Origin: SIG607 sp045614505
GTDB taxonomy: Bacteria; Bacillota; Clostridia; Oscillospirales; Acutalibacteraceae
Assembly: GCA_045614505.1 (NCBI GenBank)
Contig: JAZLDA010000006.1
Span: 1-27,469 of the forward strand
Direction of reading: 5' to 3'
Length of the DNA stretch: 27,469 bases
Of this stretch, positions 1 to 7,069 are shown piece by piece (positions within the stretch are counted from its first letter, which is position 1; each line of letters opens with the position of its first letter). The notes beneath the pieces are model-generated. The model ran no database searches, was not told the DNA's origin, and worked only from the letters and a program-made list of their open reading frames with translations. The position numbers and the translations under genes are program-made.

Positions 1-636
1 AAAAGAACAATGGAAGCCCTTGCAAAAAACAATATGGTGCCCTACTATGCAGAAAACGGTGAAGAAGCCCTTGAGCTGATAAAAAGTCTTATTAATGAGG
101 GAGACCTTATAGGACTGGGCGGCAGTGTGACACTTAAAGAAATTGGCGCAACTGCCCTTGTGCGCGCAGGCGGATACAATATCATCGACCGTTATGATGA
201 AAAGCTTACTGCTGAAGAAAGAACAGAGTGCCTTAGAAAAGCATTGCTCAGTGATGTTTTTCTCACTTCAAGTAATGCAGTCAGCGAAAAGGGTGAGCTT
301 ATTAACGTTGACGGCTTCGGAAACCGCGGCGCCGCTCTTGTTTACGGTCCTAAAAGCGTAATAGTTGTGGTAGGTAAAAATAAAATTGTTGAAAATGCCG
401 AGGCAGGCTTTAAGAGAATAAAGGAAATTGCCGCTCCTAAAAACTGTCAGAGGCTGGACAGAAAAAATTACTGCTTCTTTAAAAATGAATGTATGGCACT
501 AAGTGACGAGTCCCACTCTCTGTCCGACGGCTGTGCGGCTTCCACAAGAATTTGTTGCAGCTATATAGTTCAGTCCTATCAGCTTATAAAAGACAGAATA
601 AAAGTAATAATATGTAATGAGGACTTAGGTTATTAA
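1..636 (+). CDS. LUD-domain protein (LutC/YkgG-like), 5' end outside window
   Basis: The reading frame is open from the first base of the window to the stop at 634-636, so the gene probably begins upstream; the ATG at position 10 has no ribosome binding site and sits inside the usual N-terminal helix of the family. The protein resembles LUD-domain (DUF162) proteins: a helix ending in KNNM, then a glycine-rich segment GLGGSVTLKEIG and a central VDGFGNRGAALVYGP stretch. The C-terminal third is rich in cysteine (CQ, C, C, CC). LutC, a family member, belongs to a lactate oxidation complex, but stand-alone LUD proteins of this size are common in Clostridia and have no settled role. No lutA or lutB partner is visible. 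A hairpin terminator follows directly. Confidence 0.82.
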   Translation, partial: KRTMEALAKNNMVPYYAENGEEALELIKSLINEGDLIGLGGSVTLKEIGATALVRAGGYNIIDRYDEKLTAEERTECLRKALLSDVFLTSSNAVSEKGELINVDGFGNRGAALVYGPKSVIVVVGKNKIVENAEAGFKRIKEIAAPKNCQRLDRKNYCFFKNECMALSDESHSLSDGCAASTRICCSYIVQSYQLIKDRIKVIICNEDLGY

Positions 637-645
637 ATTATGATG

Positions 646-679
646 AAAAGCATACCTCTTTTATAGGGGGTATGTTTTT
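646..679 (+). terminator. Intrinsic terminator overlapping the dacF ribosome binding site
   Basis: The left arm 646-656 (AAAAGCATACC) pairs with 669-679 (GGTATGTTTTT), including one G-U pair, around a 12-nt loop, and the 3' arm runs into a T tract. The G run at 666-670, the only Shine-Dalgarno-like sequence for the next gene (ATG at 682), lies at the edge of the loop and the 3' arm. Readthrough transcripts would therefore have a partly hidden ribosome binding site. Confidence 0.7.
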
Positions 680-681
680 TT

Positions 682-1875
682 ATGAAAAGATTTACAGCGT
701 TTTTATTGTGCTTTGCGCTAATACTGTCATTTAGAGTGCAGGCACAGGTAATATGTGAAGAGGAAGTTGATATGACACCGCTTCCTGCCGTTCCTACTGT
801 GGCACAGGGTGAGGTAATTGACATAAGCGCAAAATCGGCAATACTTATTGACCCTGCCTCAGGCAAGGTGCTTTATGAAATAAACTCAGATGAAAAAAGT
901 CCGCCTGCCTCCATAACAAAAATAATGTCTCTGCTTCTTGTTATGGAAGCGATTGAAAACGGACAGTTTAATTATGATACCGTTCTTTCCTGCAGTGACA
1001 CTGCGGCGGCGCTTGGCGGCAGTCAGATATGGCTTGAGCCTGGTGAACAGATGAGTGTACATGACCTTTTAAAGGCGGTTGCAGTTGTTTCCGCCAACGA
1101 TGCAACAGTACTTTTAGCCGAGGCTGTTGCAGGCAGTGAAGAAAGCTTTGTTGCTTTGATGAACGAAAAGGCGCAAAAGCTTGGTATGAACAACACTCAC
1201 TTTGCAAACTCAACGGGACTTGATGCAGAAAATCACTACAGCAGTGCTCACGATGTGGCAATTATGTCGGCAGAGCTTTTAAAGCATAAAAAGATTACCG
1301 AATATACCACCATTTGGATGGATAGTCTTCGCGGCGGCGAGTCCGAGCTTGTCAGCACCAATAAACTGGTGAGGTTTTATGATGGTTGTACGGGACTTAA
1401 AACAGGAACCACCGCCGATGCGGGATATTGCCTTTCCGCTTCGGCAGAAAGGGATGGACTTTCACTTGTGGCGGTGGTAATGGGCGCCGACACCAGCGCT
1501 AACCGTTTTTCAGGCGCTCAGAAATTATTAAATTACGGATTTGCTCATTTCGGTAGGGTAGAGGTAACACCGGAACTGGGAGAGAGAGTAACCGTTAAAA
1601 TAAAAAAAGGAACTAAAAGAAATATAGAAGTAACAGCAGACGAAAAATTTTATGCTCTTATAAAGAAAAACCAAAAGGACAAAATAACTACAGAGGTAAT
1701 ACTTCCCGAAGAGGTGACGGCACCTGTCCGAAAAGGCGATAAAATAGGTGAAGTAAGAATTCTGCTCGACGGAGAAGAAATAGGCACAATACCCATAACC
1801 GCCAACGAGGATGCCTATAGAATAAATTTATGGCGTTCTTTTGGTATATTGCTCAAGTATTTGTTTACTCTTTAG
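682..1875 (+). CDS. dacF: D-alanyl-D-alanine carboxypeptidase, DacF/PBP5-like
   Basis: A serine peptidase of family S11 that trims the terminal D-alanine from peptidoglycan stem peptides outside the membrane. The N-terminus is a signal peptide (about residues 1-21, hydrophobic FLLCFALILSF, ending near VQA-Q). All three catalytic motifs are present: SITK with the nucleophile at S77 and K80, SAN at 137-139, and KTG at 240-242. A beta-rich C-terminal domain follows (about 290-375). It ends in an amphipathic helix (about 378-397, NLWRSFGILLKYLFTL) of the kind that anchors PBP5-type enzymes to the membrane face. The length of 397 aa is normal. The name dacF is by similarity; in Bacillus dacF sits beside spoIIA, which is not the case here, so a vegetative DacA-like role is equally possible. 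The start is the ATG following GGGGG at 666-670. Confidence 0.93.
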   Translation: MKRFTAFLLCFALILSFRVQAQVICEEEVDMTPLPAVPTVAQGEVIDISAKSAILIDPASGKVLYEINSDEKSPPASITKIMSLLLVMEAIENGQFNYDTVLSCSDTAAALGGSQIWLEPGEQMSVHDLLKAVAVVSANDATVLLAEAVAGSEESFVALMNEKAQKLGMNNTHFANSTGLDAENHYSSAHDVAIMSAELLKHKKITEYTTIWMDSLRGGESELVSTNKLVRFYDGCTGLKTGTTADAGYCLSASAERDGLSLVAVVMGADTSANRFSGAQKLLNYGFAHFGRVEVTPELGERVTVKIKKGTKRNIEVTADEKFYALIKKNQKDKITTEVILPEEVTAPVRKGDKIGEVRILLDGEEIGTIPITANEDAYRINLWRSFGILLKYLFTL

Positions 1876-1886
1876 GGGTAAAGTTG

Positions 1887-1914
1887 TGAAATTTTTCTAA
1901 AAAATTTCATTTTC
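1887..1914 (+). terminator. AT-rich hairpin terminator after dacF
   Basis: TGAAATTTTT (1887-1896) pairs with AAAAATTTCA (1900-1909) around a 3-nt loop and is followed by TTTTC. It has few G-C pairs, so it is probably a weak or leaky terminator. Confidence 0.45.
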
Positions 1915-1917
1915 ATA

Positions 1918-1946
1918 TTGAAAAACAGCAGGATTTATAGTACAAT
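1918..1946 (+). promoter_or_regulatory. Sigma-A promoter for pgi
   Basis: TTGAAA (1918-1923), a 17-bp spacer and TACAAT (1941-1946), about 28 bases before the pgi ATG. The ribosome binding site GAGGAG is at 1962-1967. Confidence 0.8.
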
Positions 1947-1974
1947 AATGATAATAAATATGAGGAGACTTTAA

Positions 1975-3315
1975 ATGGCAATTAAATTTAGTTTTAACTA
2001 CGCAAAAGATTTTTTGCGTGAGAATGATATTAGCGGAATTACCCCCGCAATTTATGCCGCCCATGACACCGTTAATAACAAAGACGGCTTGGGTAACGAC
2101 TTTTTAGGCTGGGTTAATCTTCCTGAGGATTATGATAAAGAAGAATTCGGCAGAATCAAAAAGGCTGCCGAGAAAATCAAAAGAGATACGGATATTCTTA
2201 TTGTTATCGGTATCGGCGGCAGTTATCTTGGCGCCAGAGCCGCTATTGAATTCTTAAAAGGACCTTTCTATAACAGTGTAAGAAAGGATGTTCCCGAAAT
2301 TTATTTCGCAGGAAATTCCATAAGCGGTTCTTATCTTAACGATATTCTCACTCTTTGTGAGGGCAAACGCGTTTCTCTTAACATCATTTCAAAAAGCGGT
2401 ACTACTACCGAGCCTGCAGTTGCTTTCAGAGTACTGAGAAAGTATCTTGAAGAAAAATACGGCGAGAAGGAAGCCGCAGAGCGTATTTACTGCACTACCG
2501 ACCGCGCAAGAGGTACTCTTAAGGCTTTGGCTGACGAAAAGGGCTATGAGTGTTTTGTAGTTCCCGATGACGTTGGCGGACGCTTTTCTGTGCTTACCGC
2601 TGTGGGACTTCTCCCCATTGCCGCCGCAGGCGCTGATATCGACGCTCTTATGAAGGGCGCTGCTGATGCCGCAAAGGAATATAATGTTAAGGATATAGAG
2701 AAAAACGAGTGTTATCAGTACGCTGCTATACGAAACGCCTTCTACCGCAAGGGTAAAACGGTTGAAATGCTTGTTAGCTATGAGCCTCGCTTTACCATGA
2801 TGGCTGAGTGGTATAAGCAGTTATTCGGAGAGAGCGAAGGTAAAGATAATAAGGGTATCTTCCCGGCTTCCGTTACCTTCTCCACCGACCTTCATTCTAT
2901 GGGTCAGTATATACAGGACGGCAGTCGTATGCTGTTCGAAACTGTTGTAACCATTGGTGACACAGGCTCTGATGTAGTTATTGAAGAAGAGGAAAACAAC
3001 GGGGACGGACTTAACTTCCTTGCAGGAAAGCCAATGTCTTTTGTAAATCAAAAGGCTTTCCTTGGTACCGTTCTTGCTCATACCGACGGCGGTGTTCCCA
3101 ATCTTGTGATTAATGTAGATAAGGCTGATGAAGAGAATCTCGGCAGACTTATCTACTTCTTCGAAAAGGCTTGCGCTGTTTCCGGTTATGTTCTGGGAGT
3201 TAATCCTTTTGATCAACCCGGTGTTGAAAGCTATAAGAAGAATATGTTCGCTCTTCTCGGAAAGCCCGGCTATGAAGCAGAAAAGGCTGCACTTGAAGCA
3301 AGACTCGGACTGTAA
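1975..3315 (+). CDS. pgi: Glucose-6-phosphate isomerase
   Basis: Cytosolic enzyme interconverting glucose 6-phosphate and fructose 6-phosphate in glycolysis and gluconeogenesis. Both signatures of the family are readable: PDDVGGRFSVLTAVGLLP near residues 198-215 and GYVLGVNPFDQPGVESYKK near the C-terminus. The sugar-phosphate loop SKSGTTTEP (about residues 140-148) is also intact. At 446 aa it matches the short bacterial form found in Firmicutes. The start is an ATG preceded by GAGGAG at 8 bases and by its own near-consensus promoter. The small P-loop gene follows after 42 bases on the same strand with no terminator between, so the two are probably one transcript. Confidence 0.97.
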   Translation: MAIKFSFNYAKDFLRENDISGITPAIYAAHDTVNNKDGLGNDFLGWVNLPEDYDKEEFGRIKKAAEKIKRDTDILIVIGIGGSYLGARAAIEFLKGPFYNSVRKDVPEIYFAGNSISGSYLNDILTLCEGKRVSLNIISKSGTTTEPAVAFRVLRKYLEEKYGEKEAAERIYCTTDRARGTLKALADEKGYECFVVPDDVGGRFSVLTAVGLLPIAAAGADIDALMKGAADAAKEYNVKDIEKNECYQYAAIRNAFYRKGKTVEMLVSYEPRFTMMAEWYKQLFGESEGKDNKGIFPASVTFSTDLHSMGQYIQDGSRMLFETVVTIGDTGSDVVIEEEENNGDGLNFLAGKPMSFVNQKAFLGTVLAHTDGGVPNLVINVDKADEENLGRLIYFFEKACAVSGYVLGVNPFDQPGVESYKKNMFALLGKPGYEAEKAALEARLGL

Positions 3316-3357
3316 AATATCCGCTTATTGCGGTGAATATAAAAGGAGCTGGTTAAT

Positions 3358-3771
3358 ATGGTAAAAATCATTATTGGTAAAAAGGGTTCCGGCAAGACCA
3401 AACGTTTAATGGATGTTGTCAACTCTGCCGCAGAAAAGAGCAACGGCTGTGTTGTATGTTTTGAACAGGGCGATACTTTAAAGTTCAGTATCACTCATAA
3501 GGTAAGACTTATTGATGCCGACCATTACGGCATTAAGGGCTTTGACGCTTATTACGGTATGATTTGCGGCGTTTGTGCCGGTAACTATGATGTTACAAAT
3601 ATCTTCGGTGATGCAACCCTTCGCATCGGTTCCCGTGATTACGGCGAGCTTGCCGCTTTCCTTAAGAAAATCGAAGACCTTGCAAAAGAAACCAACATAG
3701 AGTTCTTCTTCACCGTTTCGGCTAATGAAGATGAGCTTCCCGCAGAAGTTCTCGCATACGTAGAGAAATAA
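3358..3771 (+). CDS. Small P-loop (Walker A) protein of unknown function
   Basis: A 137-residue protein opening directly with a nucleotide-binding loop, GKKGSGKT at residues 7-14. The following text resembles a compact P-loop NTPase core (HKVRLIDADHYGIKGFDAYYG, then a hydrophobic strand IEFFFTVSA near residues 113-121). I cannot place a clear Walker B acidic pair. Similar short proteins in Clostridia are often labelled as PilT-like, but nothing here shows pilus retraction: there is no secretion-ATPase domain and no pilus genes nearby. The start is the ATG after AAAGGAG. It lies 42 bases after pgi and ends at a bidirectional terminator. Substrate and role are unknown; ATP or GTP binding is a reasonable inference from the loop alone. 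Confidence 0.8.
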   Translation: MVKIIIGKKGSGKTKRLMDVVNSAAEKSNGCVVCFEQGDTLKFSITHKVRLIDADHYGIKGFDAYYGMICGVCAGNYDVTNIFGDATLRIGSRDYGELAAFLKKIEDLAKETNIEFFFTVSANEDELPAEVLAYVEK

Positions 3772-3775
3772 ATAC

Positions 3776-3812
3776 AAAAAATCAACTATCCTAAAAGGAT
3801 AGTTGATTTTTT
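3776..3812. terminator. Bidirectional terminator between convergent genes
   Basis: ATCAACTATCC (3781-3791) pairs perfectly with GGATAGTTGAT (3797-3807). There is a T tract to the right (3807-3812) and an A tract to the left (3776-3780), so it can end transcripts from both the P-loop gene and the AbrB-family gene. Confidence 0.88.
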
Positions 3813-4068
3813 ATATATCTGACTGATTTAAATTTTCAATACAGCTTCTACACACAAGATTTCCTTTATAGGAAACCAGCAAGGAAGATCCTCCGCAGAA
3901 AATGCAACCCGACTTATGCTTTTTAAGAATAAGCTCGCCTGAATCGTTAAACTGCATTTCTAAACAATCTTCGCCATCTTTAACATCAAGCTGTTTTCTT
4001 ATTTCCTTTGGTATAACTATTCTGCCGAGATGGTCTACCCGACGAACAATTCCGGTAAAGTCTGACAT
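3811..4068 (-). CDS. AbrB/SpoVT-type transcriptional regulator with zinc-ribbon tail
   Basis: An 85-residue DNA-binding protein. Residues 6-50 form the swapped-hairpin AbrB domain (GIVRRVDHLGRIVIPKEIRK), which binds DNA as a dimer or tetramer. The C-terminus carries two cysteine pairs, C55-x2-C58 and C73-x2-C76, that probably bind zinc, as in Clostridial AbrB paralogues that regulate transition-state and sporulation genes. The target genes cannot be read from the sequence. The start ATG (4066-4068) is preceded by GGTGATG. I find no separate promoter in the 30 bases upstream, which directly abut the 6S-like RNA on the same strand, so it may be expressed by readthrough from the DUF1292 transcript. 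Confidence 0.93.
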   Translation of the reverse strand: MSDFTGIVRRVDHLGRIVIPKEIRKQLDVKDGEDCLEMQFNDSGELILKKHKSGCIFCGGSSLLVSYKGNLVCRSCIENLNQSDI

Positions 4069-4087
4069 AACATCACCACTGTTTAAA

Positions 4088-4280
4088 AATACGCTGTCCC
4101 GCTCTGCCGTAATTGGGCAATTGATAACCTGCGATTCAGCAGGTGGGTGCCAGCCGGGCGGTTTTGTGCTTCCAACGTCCGCAAAATGCGGGAGGCCTGC
4201 ATACCCGCCGTCCGAGCAACGGCCCCTAAATATAGGTTGTAGGGTTATAATAGCCGCGGTCCGCGAACAGAGCAGGACGG
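4088..4280 (-). ncRNA. ssrS: 6S RNA (SsrS-like)
   Basis: On the minus strand an 11-bp closing stem is formed by GTCCTGCTCTG (4278-4268) and CAGAGCGGGAC (4106-4096), with one G-U pair. Between them lies a long, imperfect, rod-like structure with the segment ACAACCTATATTTAGGG, which I recognise from Firmicutes 6S RNAs, and a GC-rich apical region with the hairpin CCGC-ATTTT-GCGG. 6S RNA mimics an open promoter and sequesters sigma-A RNA polymerase in stationary phase. The size of about 190 nt fits. SRP RNA is unlikely because its conserved GGAAGGAAGC-type loop is absent. The exact ends are estimated from the closing stem. No clear promoter was found just upstream. Confidence 0.72.
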
Positions 4281-4295
4281 AAAATTCTTATTTGC

Positions 4296-4607
4296 TTATT
4301 CGTCTTCTATTTCGTAGAAATCGGAAAGACGGTCGGAAAAAGCGTCGGCAACGGTTTCATATTCGTCGTCGTCTTCAATTTCACTGTAGTAGAATTCGCC
4401 GTCTTCCTCCTCTTCTTTAACTATAACAAGCTCACCGGAATCATCCAGCATTTGCTTGGGGTCGTCATACATAGGAAGAAGTGCAAGATAGGAACCGTTA
4501 TCGGTATCAAGTCTGTCAAGAACTTCAAAATTATATTCGTTACCGTCATCATCGGTAAGATTAATAAGGTCAGGGGTATAATCTTCGTTTTTTATTGTTT
4601 CACTCAT
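4296..4607 (-). CDS. DUF1292 acidic protein (YrzB-like)
   Basis: A 103-residue, strongly acidic protein of the DUF1292 family: LINLTDDDGNEYNFEVLD (about residues 12-29) is the family core, followed by YLALLPMYDD and an Asp/Glu-rich second half. The function is unknown; in Bacillus the homologue yrzB lies with the Holliday-junction resolvase-like yrrK. The start chosen is the ATG at 4605-4607 because AAGGAGC lies just upstream; the longer frame to 4691 would add 28 residues with no ribosome binding site and would run across the promoter. It is divergent from the HAD gene and is followed within 16 bases by the 6S-like RNA on the same strand. Confidence 0.88.
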   Translation of the reverse strand: MSETIKNEDYTPDLINLTDDDGNEYNFEVLDRLDTDNGSYLALLPMYDDPKQMLDDSGELVIVKEEEEDGEFYYSEIEDDDEYETVADAFSDRLSDFYEIEDE

Positions 4608-4638
4608 AATAAAACGCTCCTTAAAGTATTCTGTAAAT

Positions 4639-4667
4639 ATTTTAACCTTTAATAGAACTTTAGTCAA
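4639..4667 (-). promoter_or_regulatory. Sigma-A promoter for the DUF1292 gene
   Basis: On the minus strand TTGACT (4667-4662), a 17-bp spacer and TAAAAT (4644-4639), about 32 bases before the ATG. It is back to back with the HAD promoter; the two -35 boxes are 9 bases apart. Confidence 0.8.
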
Positions 4668-4676
4668 TAGTATTTC

Positions 4677-4705
4677 TTGAAATAATGTCAAAATAGTGGT
4701 ATAGT
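4677..4705 (+). promoter_or_regulatory. Sigma-A promoter for the HAD-MFS-dCMP deaminase operon
   Basis: TTGAAA (4677-4682), a 17-bp spacer and TATAGT (4700-4705), 28 bases upstream of the HAD start. Confidence 0.8.
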
Positions 4706-4733
4706 AAAAAAGCGTAAAGAAAGGGAGAAAAAG

Positions 4734-5402
4734 ATGATTAAGGCAGTTTTATTTGATTTAGACGGAACTCTCGTAAATACACTGGGCGATTTGGCGCTGT
4801 CGGTGAATTACGTTCTTGAAAAACACGGTTATCCAACCCATCCGGTGGATGCCTATAAAATATTTGCGGGCAACGGTAATGAAGTAATGATGCGCCGCGC
4901 TCTGCCTGCGGAAAAAAGGCAGGACAGAGAGTACGTACTGAAGCTCCGTGAAGAATTTTACGATTATTATAAAGAGCACTGTGCTGATGTGTCAGAGGTT
5001 TATGACGGTATAGAAGAGCTTTTAAAAAATTTAAAGGCGCAGGGAATTCTTGTTGCTATTGTAACCAATAAAGCGCAGGTTATGACCGATGTTTTAGTTC
5101 CGAAATTATTGGATAAAAATATTTTTTCTGCCATTATAGGTCAGCGTGACGGTGTTCCCACAAAACCCGAGCCACATATGCCTTTTCTTGCAATGAGCGA
5201 GATGGATGTTAATCCCGATGAATGTCTTTTCGTAGGAGACTCTAATGCTGATATGGAAACGGGACTTAACTGCGGAAACACTCCCGTAGGAGTTCTTTGG
5301 GGATTCAGAGACCGAGAAGAACTGGAAAACGCCGGAGCAAGATACATAGTTTCTTCTCCTTCAGAAATACTTAGTATAATAAAGGAAATTAACGAATGTT
5401 AA
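4734..5402 (+). CDS. HAD-superfamily phosphatase, phosphoglycolate phosphatase-like
   Basis: A cytosolic HAD hydrolase. Motif I is FDLDGTLVNT with the nucleophile D8 and acid/base D10. Motif II is the T of VTNK near residue 111, motif III is K144 (TKPEP), and motif IV is GDSNADMETG with D169 and D173. The alpha-helical cap between motifs I and II places it in the Gph/PgmB subfamily. Substrates in this group range from 2-phosphoglycolate to sugar phosphates and nucleotides, so the exact reaction is not determined. The ATG follows GGGAG. The stop overlaps the start of the MFS gene by 7 bases, indicating translational coupling. Confidence 0.92.
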   Translation: MIKAVLFDLDGTLVNTLGDLALSVNYVLEKHGYPTHPVDAYKIFAGNGNEVMMRRALPAEKRQDREYVLKLREEFYDYYKEHCADVSEVYDGIEELLKNLKAQGILVAIVTNKAQVMTDVLVPKLLDKNIFSAIIGQRDGVPTKPEPHMPFLAMSEMDVNPDECLFVGDSNADMETGLNCGNTPVGVLWGFRDREELENAGARYIVSSPSEILSIIKEINEC

Positions 5403-6562
5403 AATACAGATATACAAAAATTGCCTGTTATCTCGGCTATGTTGTGCAGGCAATAGCCTGTTGCTTTCTGCCGCTTCTTTTTGTGTCATTGCAGGAAACC
5501 TATAATATAAGCTATGAAAAACTGGGAAGGCTTATGTTTATCTGTTTTGTTATACAGATTTTCGTAGATATAATGTCTATCCGCCTTGTAAAAATATTCG
5601 GCTACCGTACCCTTGCGGTGGCGTCGCAGATTTTTGCCGTTATCGGCTTTGCCGCTCTCGGATTTTTACCGAAAATTATGCCGCCCTATGCAGGACTTAC
5701 CTGTGCTGTGGCAATTTATTCGGTGGGAAGCGGACTTATTGAGGTTATTATATCCCCCATAATGGAATATCTGCCCACCGAGGACAAATCGGGTAATATG
5801 GCTTTTCTTCATTCCTTCTTCTGCTGGGGACAGGTTTTCGTGGTTATTATCACCACTGTACTTATAAAGCTTTTAGGAGCAAAATATTGGGGATATATTG
5901 CCCTTATATGGGCGGTAATACCATTTATCGTTATGATTATGTTCAGCTTTGTTCCCATAATCGAGCCTAAAGAAACAAGTGGAAAAAGCTTTAAAAATCT
6001 TTTGCATTCTCCTGCGTTTATTATTATGCTTATCATAATGTTTCTGTCAGGTGCTTCGGAAATTTCGGTGGGCAACTGGATGTCTGCATTCGCAGAGCAG
6101 TCACTTCATCTTCCGAAGTTTCTGGGTGATTTGGTAGGACCTTGTCTGTTTGCCGCTTGTATGGGTATTGGCAGAGTTGTATTTTCCTTTATCGGCGACA
6201 GAGTTCCCATGAAACAGGTACTGCTTGTTTTTGCTATCTTTACCGTTGCGGCGTATCTTGTTTTGTCTCTCAGTAAAAATCCTGCCGTCAGTCTTGGGGC
6301 AGGGGTGCTTGTGGGCTTCGGTGTTTCGGTAATGTGGCCGGGGTCGTTGAGCCTTTGTGCCTCTCATTTTCCAAAGGGTGCAACCGCTATGTTTGCCATC
6401 CTTGCCATGTTCGGAGACTTAGGCTGTTCCTTCGGTCCGTGGATGACAGGCATTGTTGCTGATTTAAAGGGACTTAATACAGCATTTTTATTTGCTACCC
6501 TATTCCCGTTAACAATGGTAATAATACTTATTTTTATGAATAGAAAGAAGGCTAAGCAATGA
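5396..6562 (+). CDS. Major facilitator superfamily transporter
   Basis: A 388-residue integral membrane protein with about 12 predicted transmembrane helices in two halves: the first helix is near residues 8-30 (CYLGYVVQAIACCFLPLLFV) and the last near 362-383. The central cytoplasmic loop (about 188-203, EPKETSGKS) is short. The layout suits an MFS permease of the sugar/FucP-like type, but no residue reveals the substrate or direction. Its start lies inside the end of the HAD gene and its last four bases (ATGA) are shared with the dCMP deaminase gene, so the three are one coupled operon. Co-transcription with a phosphatase and a nucleotide deaminase could hint at nucleoside or sugar-phosphate metabolism; this is inference only. 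Confidence 0.9.
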   Translation: MLKYRYTKIACYLGYVVQAIACCFLPLLFVSLQETYNISYEKLGRLMFICFVIQIFVDIMSIRLVKIFGYRTLAVASQIFAVIGFAALGFLPKIMPPYAGLTCAVAIYSVGSGLIEVIISPIMEYLPTEDKSGNMAFLHSFFCWGQVFVVIITTVLIKLLGAKYWGYIALIWAVIPFIVMIMFSFVPIIEPKETSGKSFKNLLHSPAFIIMLIIMFLSGASEISVGNWMSAFAEQSLHLPKFLGDLVGPCLFAACMGIGRVVFSFIGDRVPMKQVLLVFAIFTVAAYLVLSLSKNPAVSLGAGVLVGFGVSVMWPGSLSLCASHFPKGATAMFAILAMFGDLGCSFGPWMTGIVADLKGLNTAFLFATLFPLTMVIILIFMNRKKAKQ

Positions 6563-7038
6563 AAAGAGAAAACTATATTAACTGGGACGAATACTTTATG
6601 GGTATTGCTATGCTGTCAGCACAGCGAAGCAAAGACCCGTCTACTCAGGTTGGCGCCTGTATTGTAAGCAACGAAAACCGCATTTTGTCGGTAGGCTACA
6701 ACGGTATGCCCAGAAACTGCGATGATGACGTTTACCCTTGGGAACGAGATGGCGACGACCTTAACACAAAGTATATGTTCGTTTGCCATGCCGAGCTTAA
6801 TGCCATTCTCAATTACTCAGGTACAAACCTTAAAGGCAGTAAGGTTTATGTAACACTGTTTCCCTGTAACGAGTGTGCAAAGGCTTTAATTCAAAGCGGT
6901 GTTTCCGAGGTTATTTACTATTCTGATAAATACAGCGATTCTTTTTCCACCCTTGCGGCAAAGCGTATGTTTGAGAGCGCGGGAATTAAAATGACCCCAT
7001 ATGAAAAAAGCGGAAAAGAAATAAATATTTCTCTATAA
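6559..7038 (+). CDS. Deoxycytidylate (dCMP) deaminase
   Basis: Zinc-dependent enzyme converting dCMP to dUMP, a source of dTTP precursors. The motifs are complete: CHAELNAI with zinc ligand H77 and catalytic E79, and PCNEC with zinc ligands C103 and C106. The N-terminal KDPSTQVGA and GYNGMPRNCDDD stretches are typical of the dCMP deaminase/ComEB group rather than of cytidine or tRNA deaminases. At 159 aa it has normal length. It overlaps the MFS gene by ATGA. The ComEB name used in Bacillus reflects an operon with competence genes that is not seen here. Confidence 0.95.
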   Translation: MKRENYINWDEYFMGIAMLSAQRSKDPSTQVGACIVSNENRILSVGYNGMPRNCDDDVYPWERDGDDLNTKYMFVCHAELNAILNYSGTNLKGSKVYVTLFPCNECAKALIQSGVSEVIYYSDKYSDSFSTLAAKRMFESAGIKMTPYEKSGKEINISL

Positions 7039-7066
7039 AAAAACGGCAGTTCAACTGCCGTTTTTG
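7039..7066. terminator. Bidirectional terminator between dCMP deaminase and thrB
   Basis: AAACGGCAGT (7041-7050) pairs with ACTGCCGTTT (7054-7063) around a 3-nt loop, flanked by A and T runs on both sides. It serves both convergent genes. Confidence 0.88.
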
Positions 7067-7069
7067 ATT

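Noticed and set aside
2821..3216. 131-residue minus-strand frame
   Set aside because: Antisense to pgi, whose protein is complete and conserved.
4088..4280. Signal recognition particle RNA or RNase P RNA instead of 6S RNA
   Set aside because: The conserved SRP apical loop and RNase P core motifs are absent; the long closing stem and ACAACCTATATTTAGGG fit 6S better.
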